Notes: generated by a model not told the origin, from the sequence alone. A DNA stretch of 64,000 bases from Arcobacter aquimarinus (GCF_013177635.1 NZ_CP030944.1:62001-126000), one strand, 5' to 3'. Shown: positions 9,740 through 18,753, counted from the first letter of the stretch. Numbers and translations are program-made.

Positions 9740-10054
9740 ATGAATATGAAAAAAGTTTTAGCAGGGTTATTTTTAGGTGCATTACTTGCAACTACATCGG
9801 CATTTGCAAACAATGGTTCTTGTGGTGCTGGAAAATGTGGTGGAGAAATGAAAAAAGAGATGAAAGGTTCTTGCGGAGCTGGAAAGTGCGGAACTGAAAT
9901 GAAAAAAGAGATGAAGGGATCTTGTAACACTGGAAAATGTGGTGGAGAAATGAAAAAAGAGATGAAAGGTTCTTGCGGAGCTGGAAAATGTGGTGGAGAA
10001 ATGAAAAAAGAGATGAAAGGTTCTTGCGGAGCTGGAAAGTGCGGTTCTAAATAA
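9740..10054 (+). CDS. Small exported protein of Cys-containing GAGKCG repeats
   Basis: A 104-residue protein with a Sec signal peptide (about 1-23). Four tandem copies of a 17-residue unit, GSCGAGKCGGEMKKEMK with minor changes, follow, then a truncated fifth. Each unit has two Cys (SCxxGKCG) and a Met/Lys-rich linker, giving ten Cys in about 80 residues. The GKCG core resembles the EGKCG motif of HvfA/bufferin-type precursor peptides, in which Cys is converted to a thiooxazole by DUF692 enzymes for copper binding. No DUF692 gene is seen nearby. A metal-binding role fits the adjacent efflux operon but is inferred. It has a good RBS (AAGGAAT). Confidence 0.75.
   Translation: MNMKKVLAGLFLGALLATTSAFANNGSCGAGKCGGEMKKEMKGSCGAGKCGTEMKKEMKGSCNTGKCGGEMKKEMKGSCGAGKCGGEMKKEMKGSCGAGKCGSK
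9815..10051 (+). repeat. In-frame 51-bp tandem repeats (4.6 copies)
   Basis: Four 51-base units plus a partial fifth encode the Cys repeats of the preceding gene. Copies are nearly identical at DNA level, so unit number may vary between strains by slippage or recombination. Confidence 0.85.
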
Positions 10055-10057
10055 TTC

Positions 10058-10087
10058 TTTTACTATAGGTTTTTGCCTATAGTAAAA
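10058..10087. terminator. Bidirectional terminator between convergent genes
   Basis: A perfect 12-bp inverted repeat (TTTTACTATAGG / CCTATAGTAAAA, six-base loop) lies between the Cys-repeat gene and the MATE gene. Arms ending in A-runs and T-runs allow use in both directions. Confidence 0.85.
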
Positions 10088-11435
10088 TATTACAACTCTT
10101 CTTTAATAAATTTTTTGTATAAAAATATGCAAAAATTGCGGCACTATAAATCATAATTAAAATTCCAATCCATAGGTAAACAAAATCTAGTTCAAATATT
10201 TTCACTATTAAATAAGCAATTATAAGTTTTGCTACGATTTGTCTATACAAAGCTATATATAAAATCATTTTAGGTTTTTTTATAGCTTGTAGAGTTGATA
10301 CACAAATAAATAAAACTACATAAGCATAAAAAATCCAAATTTCAACTAGTAAATAAGTTATTCCAAAATCAACAACTATTTCATTTGAATCAAATAAAGC
10401 AATAAGAGTTTTACCTAAAATAGTAAGTGTGATAATTCCAATTGTTGATAAAATAAACCCATATTTCATGGCAACTTTTAATGTTTCTAAAACCCTATCA
10501 TATTTTTTTGCACCATAGTTATTTGATATGATAGTTAAAACAGCTGTACTTAATCCAAGAGTTGGTAAAAGCATTAGTTGTTCTACTCTATAGGCTATTC
10601 CATATCCAGCAACGGCCATAAGACCATATTGAGCAACAAAATATGTAAGTATAACCGAACCAATAGACATAATAAGCATATTTAAACTAGAAGGAATTCC
10701 TTGAGATAAAAAGAGTTTATAAACTCTAAAATCAGGTAAAAAATATGAAAGTTTTTCAAAGTGAATAACTTTTGTTTTATAAACTTTATAAAAAAGATAA
10801 ATCATATTTATTATTTGAATTAAAACAGTTGCTACTGCAATTCCACTGAGTCCCATAGCAGGAATAAATAAAAATCCAAACATAAATAAAGGATTTAATG
10901 CTAAGTTTGCAAAAAAACCAAAAATAAGAGTATTTCTATAAGTTTTTGTATCTCCTAAAGCAACTAAAACAGCATTTAAAGAGAAATTAAACATAAAAAA
11001 TATTGTTCCAAATAAGATAGGATTTATATATGTTATTGCATCTTGTAGATATTCTTTTTTTGCACCAAGTAAAATAAACATAGAAGGAGCAAATATATAC
11101 CCTATTATTGAAAGTATAAATCCAATGAATGGTATAAAAACTACACCTTTATGTGCATAGATTGATGCCAGTTTATCTCTTTTTTTTCCAAAAGAGTTTC
11201 CTAAAATAGCAGTTATAGCAGAACTAAAGCCATAACCTAAACCAATTATTAAAAAAAACACCATAAATGAAAGAGTTAAAGCAGAAACTGCTTGTGTAGA
11301 AATAAGTCCTGCGTAAAATGTATCAACAACATTATACATAGTATTAAAAAACATTCCTATACTTGCTGGAATTGCAAGTTGTCTTAATAAAGTAGGAATA
11401 TCTTGTGTAGTTAGTTTTATTTGATTATTTTTCAA
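10077..11435 (-). CDS. MATE-family multidrug/Na+ antiporter
   Basis: A 452-residue integral membrane protein with about twelve TM helices in two homologous halves. The N-terminal segment LRQLAIPASIGMFFNTMYNVVDTFYAGLIS and its echo in the second half (LSQGIPSSLNMLIMSIGSVILTYFVAQYG) are typical of MATE (NorM/DinF-like) exporters. These extrude cationic drugs or metabolites in exchange for Na+ or H+. It lies just downstream of hom on the same strand (16-base gap) and may be the last gene of that operon. The substrate is unknown. Confidence 0.9.
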   Translation of the reverse strand: MKNNQIKLTTQDIPTLLRQLAIPASIGMFFNTMYNVVDTFYAGLISTQAVSALTLSFMVFFLIIGLGYGFSSAITAILGNSFGKKRDKLASIYAHKGVVFIPFIGFILSIIGYIFAPSMFILLGAKKEYLQDAITYINPILFGTIFFMFNFSLNAVLVALGDTKTYRNTLIFGFFANLALNPLFMFGFLFIPAMGLSGIAVATVLIQIINMIYLFYKVYKTKVIHFEKLSYFLPDFRVYKLFLSQGIPSSLNMLIMSIGSVILTYFVAQYGLMAVAGYGIAYRVEQLMLLPTLGLSTAVLTIISNNYGAKKYDRVLETLKVAMKYGFILSTIGIITLTILGKTLIALFDSNEIVVDFGITYLLVEIWIFYAYVVLFICVSTLQAIKKPKMILYIALYRQIVAKLIIAYLIVKIFELDFVYLWIGILIMIYSAAIFAYFYTKNLLKKSCNILL

Positions 11436-11451
11436 GTTAGTAAATAGAGGA

Positions 11452-12714
11452 TTATTCCTCTATTCTTATCATTGCAGGTTTTACTAAAACTACTCCTGAG
11501 TTTTCTAATTCTTTCATAGCTTTTAAAATATCTTTTTCAATACATGTATGAGTTGTTAAAAGAAGATTAGCACTACCGTTTTTTAATGGTTTTTGCAACA
11601 TTGCTTCAATAGAAATAGAATTATCTCCTAAAATAGTAGCTATTTTTGCTAAAGTTCCAGATTTATCTGCAACTTCAAGTCTTAAGTAATATTTTGTTTG
11701 AATATTCTCTTTTGACATTAAAGTAATTTTTTCACCTGGTTGTTTCTCAAAACCAAGCATAGGTGAACCTTTTCCACGTCTAGCTATATCAATAATATTT
11801 GCAACAACAGCAGATGCAGTAGCATCACCACCCGCACCTGCTCCATAAAACATAGTTTCTCCAACTTTATCTCCAACAACAGAGATACCATTCATTACAC
11901 CATCTACTTTTGCAATCATTTTATCTTCAGGAATTAAAACAGGATGAACTCTTAGTTCTATTTCTTGCCCTACTTTTTTAGCAATTCCTAGTAATTTTAT
12001 AGAGTATTCGAACTCTTTTGCAAATTCAATATCAGCTTTAGTTATATTATCAATACCTTCAATCAAAATATCTTCAGGTTTTGCATCAATTCCATAGGCA
12101 ATAGAAGCTAAAATTAAAAGTTTATGCGAAGCGTCAAATCCACCAACATCAAAAGTAGGATCAGCTTCTGCATATCCTAAATCTTGAGCTTCTTTTAGAA
12201 TTTCATTATAACTAATACCATCATTTATCATACGAGTTAGCATATAGTTACAAGTTCCATTCATAATACCTTGAATAGATTGGATATGATTTGCACTTAA
12301 TCCATCTCTTAAAGCATTAATTATTGGAATCCCACCAGCAACTGCTGCTTCAAACTCAAATGGAATATCACCAGCTAACTCTTGAAGTTCATATCTGTGA
12401 TATGCTAATAAAGCTTTGTTTGCAGTAACTACTGCTTTACCTTTTTGTAAAGCTTTTCTTACTATTTCATTTGGTTTATCAATTCCACCCATTAACTCAA
12501 CTACAACATCTATTGAATCATCATTTAAAACATCATCAATATTATCTGTAAGTTTAATATCAATGTCTCTTTTTTTATGTAAATTTGAAACTACTCCAAT
12601 AGTTGGAATTATCTCTTTTCCAGCACGTGCGGTGATAATATTTTTGTTATCTCTTAAAATATTTGCAACACTAGCTCCTACTGTTCCAACTCCAATAATT
12701 CCAACTCTTAACAT
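11452..12714 (-). CDS. hom: Homoserine dehydrogenase
   Basis: A 420-residue NAD(P)-dependent enzyme that reduces aspartate semialdehyde to homoserine for Thr and Met synthesis. The Rossmann motif GIIGVGTVGASVANIL lies at the N-terminus, followed by the catalytic region (NGTCNYMLTRM, EAQDLGYAEADPTFDVGG). A C-terminal ACT domain (YLRLEVADKSGTLAKIATIL) probably mediates feedback control. Length is normal for the ACT-containing form. The aminotransferase-hom order is as in C. jejuni (Cj0150c-Cj0149). Confidence 0.95.
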   Translation of the reverse strand: MLRVGIIGVGTVGASVANILRDNKNIITARAGKEIIPTIGVVSNLHKKRDIDIKLTDNIDDVLNDDSIDVVVELMGGIDKPNEIVRKALQKGKAVVTANKALLAYHRYELQELAGDIPFEFEAAVAGGIPIINALRDGLSANHIQSIQGIMNGTCNYMLTRMINDGISYNEILKEAQDLGYAEADPTFDVGGFDASHKLLILASIAYGIDAKPEDILIEGIDNITKADIEFAKEFEYSIKLLGIAKKVGQEIELRVHPVLIPEDKMIAKVDGVMNGISVVGDKVGETMFYGAGAGGDATASAVVANIIDIARRGKGSPMLGFEKQPGEKITLMSKENIQTKYYLRLEVADKSGTLAKIATILGDNSISIEAMLQKPLKNGSANLLLTTHTCIEKDILKAMKELENSGVVLVKPAMIRIEE

Positions 12715-12723
12715 CTCTTTTTC

Positions 12724-13938
12724 CTATTTTTCTAATGATTTTAAATATTTTTTTATATTTTTTGCTGCTTGTCTAATTCTTTTTTCATTTTCAATTAGTG
12801 CAATTCTTACATATTGGTCACCATAGTGTCCAAATCCAATACCAGGACTAACAGCCACATGAGCTTGTGTTAATAACTGTTTTGAAAATTCCATACTTCC
12901 TAAATGAGCTGCTACTTCTGGAATTTTTGCCCAAATAAACATAGAAGCATTTGGTTTATTCATAACCCAACCAGCATCTGCAAATGTTTCAAGCATTAAA
13001 TCTCTTCTTTTTCTATATTTTTCAATATGTTCATCAACACAATCTTGTGGACCATCAAGTGCAACGGTAGCAGCAACTTGAATTGGAGTAAACATTCCAT
13101 AATCAAGCCAAGATTTAATTCTTTTTAATGCTCCAATTAATTTCTCATTTCCAACAATACACCCTACTCTCCATCCAGCCATATTGTATGATTTACTTAA
13201 AGTAAAACATTCAACAGCAACATCTAAAGCACCTTGAGCTTGGAAAATTGAAGGAGTTTTATATCCATCAAATGTAATATCAGCATAAGCAATATCAGAG
13301 ATTATATAGAATCTCTCTTTTTTAGCCATAGCTACTAATTTTGTATAAAATTCTGGTGTAACTGTTGCACAAGAAGGATTGTGAGGGAAGTTTACAACAA
13401 CAAATTTTACTTTTGGAATTGATTCATCAATAGTTTTTTGTAATCTTTCAAAAAATAGATCTTCATCAACTTTAAATGTATCATCAAATACAAGTTCAAA
13501 CTTATGAACAGCTGCTCCATTTAACATAAAAGCATAAGAGTGAATCGGATATGTAGGATCTGGAACAACAGCAACATCACCAACATTTACTATTGCTTGA
13601 ACTAAATGAACATAACCCTCTTTTGAACCCATTGTTGCACATATATGTTTATTTGGGTCTAAAAAATCAACATTATATTTTCTTTTATACCAATTTGAAA
13701 TAGCAAGTCTTAATTTATAAATTCCTGCACTTGCACTATATCCATGGTTTTTTGGTTTAGCAGATGCTTCTATTAATTTATCTGTTATATGTTGTGGTGC
13801 CGGACCATCAGGATTTCCCATTGAAAAATCAATTACATCTTCTCCTGCTCTTCTAGCTTCCATTTTGATATTGTTAACTTCAGCAAACACATAATTTGGA
13901 AGTCTTTTCATTCTTTCAAATTCAATTTCAGCAAACAT
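12724..13938 (-). CDS. PLP-dependent class I/II aminotransferase (AlaC/DapL-like)
   Basis: A 404-residue fold-type I aminotransferase. The PLP-binding lysine lies in TLSKSYNMAGWRVG, and NFPHNPSCATV and the ISDIAYADI aspartate region are intact. SKSYNMAGWR is shared with E. coli AlaC (YfdZ), a glutamate-pyruvate aminotransferase. Homologues in Campylobacterota are often annotated as LL-diaminopimelate aminotransferase. It sits nine bases upstream of hom, consistent with amino-acid biosynthesis, but the substrate cannot be fixed by sequence reading. Confidence 0.88.
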   Translation of the reverse strand: MFAEIEFERMKRLPNYVFAEVNNIKMEARRAGEDVIDFSMGNPDGPAPQHITDKLIEASAKPKNHGYSASAGIYKLRLAISNWYKRKYNVDFLDPNKHICATMGSKEGYVHLVQAIVNVGDVAVVPDPTYPIHSYAFMLNGAAVHKFELVFDDTFKVDEDLFFERLQKTIDESIPKVKFVVVNFPHNPSCATVTPEFYTKLVAMAKKERFYIISDIAYADITFDGYKTPSIFQAQGALDVAVECFTLSKSYNMAGWRVGCIVGNEKLIGALKRIKSWLDYGMFTPIQVAATVALDGPQDCVDEHIEKYRKRRDLMLETFADAGWVMNKPNASMFIWAKIPEVAAHLGSMEFSKQLLTQAHVAVSPGIGFGHYGDQYVRIALIENEKRIRQAAKNIKKYLKSLEK

Positions 13939-13941
13939 AAT

Positions 13942-14751
13942 TTACTCCTTAGTAATGTTAAGACCTTGCTTAATATTTGCAAGGCTATAAAAATCATCAA
14001 TTTTGATATATTTTGTATTATTAGGCACGCTAAGTCTTAGACTTCTATGCAAACTATCTTTTTCAACTATCTCAAGTATGTTGTAATTACTATCATAAAA
14101 AACTATATTCGGATGCCAACTATTTCCTGCAGTTGAACTAATTGTAATATTAGAAATATTATCAACTTCAATAATATAAGCTCTTTGAGGTTTTTTCAAA
14201 GATAATTGACTATTATTAACTAAATCTTCCGTTCTATAAATTTTTGAATTACTAGCATCTATTGAGTAACTCCATTTATTAGATCCCTCTCGTTTTATAT
14301 CTAAAATTCTACTGTTTACTTTTTGTAGTTCTTGAGATAAACGAAGAGGGCTTATGGCGGCTGCGGCTTTAATTTTAACCGTCCATTTAAGTTGATTATT
14401 AACAACTACTTCTTCTTGAGTTATATAGTTTTGATTACCTAAAATTCTTATTATATCAGATATGTTTTTTAAAGAGATTTTTGGATTACTATTGAAGTTA
14501 AAAGTAACAAATAAATCTTGAGTTGAACCAAGACTTAATTTTAGAAGGTTGTTTTTTGATAAAACTTCAGTGATTTTTACATAATCAATTTGTCCATTTG
14601 AATAAAAACTATTTTGATTTTTAAATAAGTGATTTATTAAATTACGATGGGTATTGTAATCTGATGTCCCCAAAATATCTCTAATATTATTATTTATATT
14701 TGCAAATAATGCTACATTTAAAGCAGTAAATAAAAATAGTTTTTTTATCAT
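13942..14751 (-). CDS. Conserved exported protein of unknown function (Cj0151c position)
   Basis: A 269-residue protein with a signal peptide (cleaved near LFA-NIN). I recognise no domain. The body is mixed alpha/beta; the last 110 residues look beta-rich (IIEVDNISNITISSTAGNSWHPNIVFYDSNYNILEIV). An alanine run (KAAAAIS) is seen near residue 133. It occupies the position of the periplasmic protein Cj0151c between the aminotransferase and the rRNA methyltransferases, so it is probably the syntenic homologue. It is co-transcribed with its neighbours (3-base gap downstream, 14-base upstream). Confidence 0.7.
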   Translation of the reverse strand: MIKKLFLFTALNVALFANINNNIRDILGTSDYNTHRNLINHLFKNQNSFYSNGQIDYVKITEVLSKNNLLKLSLGSTQDLFVTFNFNSNPKISLKNISDIIRILGNQNYITQEEVVVNNQLKWTVKIKAAAAISPLRLSQELQKVNSRILDIKREGSNKWSYSIDASNSKIYRTEDLVNNSQLSLKKPQRAYIIEVDNISNITISSTAGNSWHPNIVFYDSNYNILEIVEKDSLHRSLRLSVPNNTKYIKIDDFYSLANIKQGLNITKE

Positions 14752-14765
14752 GGTATTCTTCTTTT

Positions 14766-15455
14766 TTATCTTTTTAGATTATAAATCAAAATTCCAGCAG
14801 CAACAGATACATTTAATGAATCGAACTCATGTTCCATAGCAATTGATACTTTTAAATCAAGTTTTTTAGCAACTTTAGGAGATATTCCTGTTCCTTCACT
14901 TCCTAAAAATAAAGCAACTTTATCAGTTTTCTCAATTTTTCCATATTTTTTTAAATCTACACCATCTGTTGTTGCACCAATCAATGTAAATCCTGCATCG
15001 ATTAATTCACTAGCTAAATCAACTGATCTTGGATGAACTAAAAATGGTAAATCAAGTAAAGCACCAGAACTTGTTCTTAAAATTCCAGAATCATTCACTG
15101 TTTTAATATCAGCAGCAATTAAACCTTCTATTCCTAAAGAGTAAGCAGTTCTAGCAATTGCACCAATGTTTCCAACATCTGTAACACCATCTAAAACCAA
15201 AATAAAATTCATTTTTTTGAACTCTTTTATGTTTGTATATTCAACATGTTTTAGTTTTAAAAAGAAACCTTGATGGTTACCACCTTTTGCTAATGCTTGA
15301 GCTTTTTGATTATCCAATTTATGGATTTTTTTATCAAGTTTAGCAAATCTTGTAAAAAGTTTTTTATCTATCTCTTTTGAAAGAAAAACTTCTTCTATTA
15401 AATCAGGGTGTTTGTCAAGTACATAAAGTACGATTTGTTTTCCATATATTATCAT
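14766..15455 (-). CDS. rlmB: TrmH/RlmB-family RNA 2'-O-methyltransferase
   Basis: A 229-residue SPOUT methyltransferase. It has an N-terminal RNA-binding substrate domain (MIIYGKQIVLYVLD...) and a C-terminal knot with the SpoU motifs: motif 1 LDGVTDVGNIGAIARTA, motif 2 ALFLGSEGTGIS, motif 3 SLNVSVAAGILIYNL. RlmB methylates G2251 of 23S rRNA; exact specificity is inferred from similarity. It overlaps rsmI by 4 bp, so two ribosome-modifying enzymes are translationally coupled. Confidence 0.9.
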   Translation of the reverse strand: MIIYGKQIVLYVLDKHPDLIEEVFLSKEIDKKLFTRFAKLDKKIHKLDNQKAQALAKGGNHQGFFLKLKHVEYTNIKEFKKMNFILVLDGVTDVGNIGAIARTAYSLGIEGLIAADIKTVNDSGILRTSSGALLDLPFLVHPRSVDLASELIDAGFTLIGATTDGVDLKKYGKIEKTDKVALFLGSEGTGISPKVAKKLDLKVSIAMEHEFDSLNVSVAAGILIYNLKR

Positions 15456-16273
15456 GAGGGGATTTTATCCAAAATTTGTTGATAAACCTCTTTTACTGAT
15501 TGTCCAGTCATTTTTGCAATTAATTTAGCTTTAATTTTTGGAGCAATATCTAAAGAAATAATATCATTTAAATCAAGATTAAAACCAATTTTTTCTTTTG
15601 GTTCAACTATTACAACCCATTCACCTTTTATATTAACATCTTTAAGCTCTTCAAAGAGATTTATAGCAGAATCTTTATAAGTTTTTTGATGAAGTTTTGT
15701 TATCTCTTTTGCTAAAAATATTGTTCTATTTGGTTCTTTTTCTTTCAATTCTTCTAAAAGTTTTAGAAGTCTGTGGGGTGATTCATATAAAATTGCTAAT
15801 TTGTCATCATTTAATAAATCATCAAGTTTTGATGCTCTACTTGCACCTTTATGGTCTAGAAATCCATAAAAAGAAAAAGTTCTATGTGAAAATCCACTCA
15901 TTGCATAAGCGGTCAAAATAGCATTTGCACCAGGAAGAACATCATAAGGAATTTGATTTTTTATGCAAAAATCAACAAGTGAGGCACCAGGGTCACTAAC
16001 ACAAGGCATTCCTGCGTCACTTACATAAACAACATTTTTAGAAAAAGTCTCTTTATCTAAAGTTTTTAAAATTTGATTTTCATTGTGTGAGTGAAAAGAT
16101 TTATATTCTTTATTTGAAAAGTCTAAGTTATATTTTTCAGCTAAAAGATTTAGAAGTTTTTTTGTTACTCTTGTATCTTCACAAAAAATAAGCTCCGCCT
16201 CCATAAGAACTCTTAAAGACCTATTTGAAATATCTTCAAGATTTCCTATAGGAGTTGGAACTAAGCACAACAT
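15452..16273 (-). CDS. rsmI: 16S rRNA (cytidine1402-2'-O)-methyltransferase
   Basis: A 273-residue tetrapyrrole-methylase-fold enzyme. It starts with the family signature LVPTPIGNLEDISNRSLRVL, followed by EDTRVTKKLL, the SDAGMPCVSDPG SAM loop and GFSHRTFSFYGFL. It 2'-O-methylates C1402 in the decoding centre with RsmH. It lies between rpmE (9-base gap) and rlmB (4-bp overlap) in a ribosome-related operon conserved in Campylobacter. Confidence 0.94.
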   Translation of the reverse strand: MLCLVPTPIGNLEDISNRSLRVLMEAELIFCEDTRVTKKLLNLLAEKYNLDFSNKEYKSFHSHNENQILKTLDKETFSKNVVYVSDAGMPCVSDPGASLVDFCIKNQIPYDVLPGANAILTAYAMSGFSHRTFSFYGFLDHKGASRASKLDDLLNDDKLAILYESPHRLLKLLEELKEKEPNRTIFLAKEITKLHQKTYKDSAINLFEELKDVNIKGEWVVIVEPKEKIGFNLDLNDIISLDIAPKIKAKLIAKMTGQSVKEVYQQILDKIPS

Positions 16274-16282
16274 AGTATTGTA

Positions 16283-16486
16283 CTATTTGTCCATGTTATA
16301 TTTAGCTTTGAATTTCTCAACTCTTCCAGCAGCATCAACGATTTTTTGCTCACCAGTGAAGAATGGGTGACAAGAAGAACAAATGTCAATTTTTAATGAC
16401 TCAACATTTGATTTTGTTTCAAATGTATTACCACAAGAACAAGTAACTGTACAAACTTTATAATCTGGATGAATATCTTTTTTCAT
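16283..16486 (-). CDS. rpmE: 50S ribosomal protein L31, zinc-binding type
   Basis: A 67-residue ribosomal protein. [22 protein letters not shown] and the [12 protein letters not shown] motif give the Cys ligands of the zinc-containing (C+) L31 type. This form can be a zinc reserve when replaced by a Cys-free paralogue; none is in the window. It has a strong RBS (TAAGGAAATT) and is probably first in its transcript, as an 82-base gap separates it from miaA. Confidence 0.96.
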   Translation of the reverse strand: MKKDIHPDYKVCTVTCSCGNTFETKSNVESLKIDICSSCHPFFTGEQKIVDAAGRVEKFKAKYNMDK

Positions 16487-16568
16487 ACCAATTTCCTTAA
16501 AAATAATTATTGTTTAACAAAAGGTCAAGTCTATTGCAAGCCCTTTATTAAACTCTTTAGGGACGGGA

Positions 16569-17444
16569 TTATAACGAAAAATACTTAATAATATCTGAAT
16601 TTAAGTTTTCTATTATATTTGAAGTTTTATTTAAAAATTGACCTTTATTAAAGGTATTTTGTCTTTTTGCAAGTTTTGTTGTATTTAAACAGATTTTTTC
16701 TTCAAGCTCTTTTTTTGATATTTTTCCATCTAAATATTCCAAGGTTTCAATAATTCCAATTGATGACATACAATTTGGTGCTCTTGTATATTTTTTTTCT
16801 AAGTAAATTATTTCATCAATCAAACCAGAATTTAGCATAATGTTTGTTCTAAGTGCAATTCGTTTTTTTAACTCCTCTTTTTCCCATAAAATTTCAAATA
16901 TTTTTAAATCTTTAGCAATACCAATTTTAGGATTTTTTTCAAAATACTCACTTGGAGTTAGATTCGTTTCTTTGTAAATAGCATAAGCTTTTTCGATTCT
17001 ATATTTATCATTTTTTTCAATTCTTTGCATATATTCTTTATCTAAACTATAAAGTAAATCATAAGCTTCAAGTGAAGATATATCAAGTTTTATTTTAGAT
17101 TCTATACCTTGTGATAGTCCATCAATTAATGCTTTTAGATAAAAACCTGTTCCACCAACAATAATAAGATTTTTATTATTTTGAATAGCATACTCTTTTG
17201 ATTTTTTATAAAGTTCAATAAATTTTATAACATCAAACTCTTCATTTGGATAGACTTCATCTATTCCAAAATGTACAATATTCCCTCTTTCTTCCAATGT
17301 AGGTTTTGCAGAAACTATATCTATTTCTTTATAAACACATAAAGAATCTAAAGACAATATTATGGAATTTGTTTTATTTGCTAATTCTATTGATAAAGCA
17401 GTTTTTCCCGAGGCTGTTGAGCCAATAATTGCTATTTCTTTCAT
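16569..17444 (-). CDS. miaA: tRNA dimethylallyltransferase
   Basis: A 291-residue enzyme that adds an isopentenyl group to A37 of tRNAs reading UNN codons. The P-loop GSTASGKTALS is at the N-terminus; other family motifs are SLDSLCVYKEIDIVSAKP, VGGTGFYLKALIDGLS and KRQNTFNKGQF. The start overlaps the preceding lipoprotein gene by 4 bp. Length is close to the family norm. Confidence 0.95.
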   Translation of the reverse strand: MKEIAIIGSTASGKTALSIELANKTNSIILSLDSLCVYKEIDIVSAKPTLEERGNIVHFGIDEVYPNEEFDVIKFIELYKKSKEYAIQNNKNLIIVGGTGFYLKALIDGLSQGIESKIKLDISSLEAYDLLYSLDKEYMQRIEKNDKYRIEKAYAIYKETNLTPSEYFEKNPKIGIAKDLKIFEILWEKEELKKRIALRTNIMLNSGLIDEIIYLEKKYTRAPNCMSSIGIIETLEYLDGKISKKELEEKICLNTTKLAKRQNTFNKGQFLNKTSNIIENLNSDIIKYFSL

Positions 17445-17641
17445 AGCTCAGCTTTAGAATTTTTACAACTTTCTAATTTCTGATTTAAATCATTTATCTC
17501 TTTTTCTTTTTGAATAAGTGTTTTTAATAATTCAGAGATATCTTTTGATGCTGAATTTATAACTTCAGTTTGTGATTTTGAACTACAAGCTGTAAAAAAA
17601 AGAAAGATTATTGGTAAAGTAAGTTGAATAACTATTTTCAT
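17441..17641 (-). CDS. Small lipoprotein
   Basis: A 66-residue protein with a lipoprotein signal: hydrophobic segment followed by the lipobox FTAC-S (Cys about 19). The rest is a short alpha-helical, charged coiled-coil segment (LLKTLIQKEKEINDLNQKLESCKN). I recognise no family. It overlaps miaA by 4 bp and probably starts that transcript. Anchoring in the inner or outer membrane cannot be decided. Confidence 0.65.
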   Translation of the reverse strand: MKIVIQLTLPIIFLFFTACSSKSQTEVINSASKDISELLKTLIQKEKEINDLNQKLESCKNSKAEL

Positions 17642-17730
17642 TGGTTTCTTTCAAAATTAAAATATAAATGATTATAACTAGAAAAAGTTTAATTTTTATT
17701 TTTAATCATATCTTAGATACTATTTCATCT

Positions 17731-18594
17731 ATGAATAAACTAATTAAAAAACTCAATGATTTCAATGAACTAGTGATGTTCAAACACTCTATTTTTTCAT
17801 TACCTTTTATCTTCATAGCTATGATAGTAAGTGCTCAAGGTTGGTTTGGTTTTAAGCTTTTGGTTCTAGGAATTATGGCAGCAATAACTGCTAGAAATTT
17901 TGCAATGGGATTTAACAGATTTATGGATAGAGATATAGATGCTTTAAATCCAAGAACAATAAATAGACCAAATGTAGATGGAAGATTAAATGCTAAACAA
18001 ATATTTATATTTACATTTTTAAATGCTTTAGGATTTATAGCAGTTGCTTATTTTGTAAATGATTTGGCATTATATTTAGCTATTCCTATTTTGATAATTA
18101 TAGGTTCATACTCATACTTCAAAAGATTTTCATATTTTGCACACATTATTTTAGGTATTTCTTTAGGACTTGCTCCAATAGCTGGGGTTGTAGCAGTTAG
18201 TGAATCTATTCCTTTTTGGTCGATATTATTAAGTATTGGTGTTATGTTTTGGGTTGCGGGATTTGATTTACTTTATTCTTTGCAAGATATTGAAGTTGAT
18301 AAAAAACTAGGACTTCACTCTATTCCTTCAAAATTTGGTGTGCAAAAAACAATGCTTTTTTCAAAAATATTTCATATTTTAACTATTGCTTTTTGGCTTT
18401 TATTTGTTGTTTTTTCAGATAGTTCTTATTTTGCTTATTTAGCAGTAATTCTAAGTGCTTTGATGCTTTCTTATGAGCATTATTTGGTAAATAAAGATTT
18501 TAGAAAAATTGATAAAGCATTTTTTACAGTAAATGGATATTTAGGGATTTTATTTTTTATACTTATTGTGTTAGATAATATATTTTTTGTATAA
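17731..18594 (+). CDS. mqnP: UbiA-family prenyltransferase, probably menaquinone MqnP
   Basis: A 287-residue integral membrane prenyltransferase. Both Asp-rich motifs are visible: NRFMDRDIDALNPRT (NxxxDxxxD, binds prenyl diphosphate via Mg2+) and DLLYSLQDIEVDKKLGLHSIP. Campylobacterota make menaquinone by the futalosine route, where MqnP does the polyprenylation; the quinone role is inferred from that. The frame is open from an ATG at 17668, but the start at 17731 (MNKLIKKLNDFNELVMFKHS) fits the family better. Neither start has a strong RBS. Confidence 0.88.
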   Translation: MNKLIKKLNDFNELVMFKHSIFSLPFIFIAMIVSAQGWFGFKLLVLGIMAAITARNFAMGFNRFMDRDIDALNPRTINRPNVDGRLNAKQIFIFTFLNALGFIAVAYFVNDLALYLAIPILIIIGSYSYFKRFSYFAHIILGISLGLAPIAGVVAVSESIPFWSILLSIGVMFWVAGFDLLYSLQDIEVDKKLGLHSIPSKFGVQKTMLFSKIFHILTIAFWLLFVVFSDSSYFAYLAVILSALMLSYEHYLVNKDFRKIDKAFFTVNGYLGILFFILIVLDNIFFV

Positions 18595-18619
18595 TTTAGA
18601 AAATTAGTTAAAATCTATG

Positions 18620-18641
18620 AAAAATGGCACGCCTGGTAGGA
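18620..18641 (+). repeat. attL: 22-bp copy of the tRNA-Arg 3' end
   Basis: Five A residues followed by TGGCACGCCTGGTAGGA, identical to 22356-22377. The 17-base part is the CCA end, acceptor strand and part of the T-arm of tRNA-Arg read on the opposite strand. Confidence 0.9.
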
Positions 18642-18731
18642 AAAATTTAAATACTATATAAAAAGCTACATATACCGTTAAATAGCATTTCTAAACACTT
18701 GATATTTATTATATTGTGCTAAAATATTGAT

Positions 18732-18753
18732 GTTTTTAGCACAATTTTAGCAC
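18732..18753 (+). repeat. Integrase arm-type repeat, left copy
   Basis: A 22-bp sequence made of two TTTTAGCACA units in tandem, identical to 22288-22309 near the other end. A third, inverted unit (GTGCTAAAAT) lies at 18715-18724. Placement on both sides of the joined att core fits integrase arm-binding sites. Confidence 0.7.

Noticed and set aside
9815-10051. Regular tandem repeats that could suggest a CRISPR or non-coding minisatellite
   Set aside because: Units are contiguous 51-mers without spacers and stay in frame inside a gene with signal peptide and RBS.
12416-12826. Open frame opposite hom and the aminotransferase gene
   Set aside because: It lies antisense to two well-supported genes and shows no domain or RBS.
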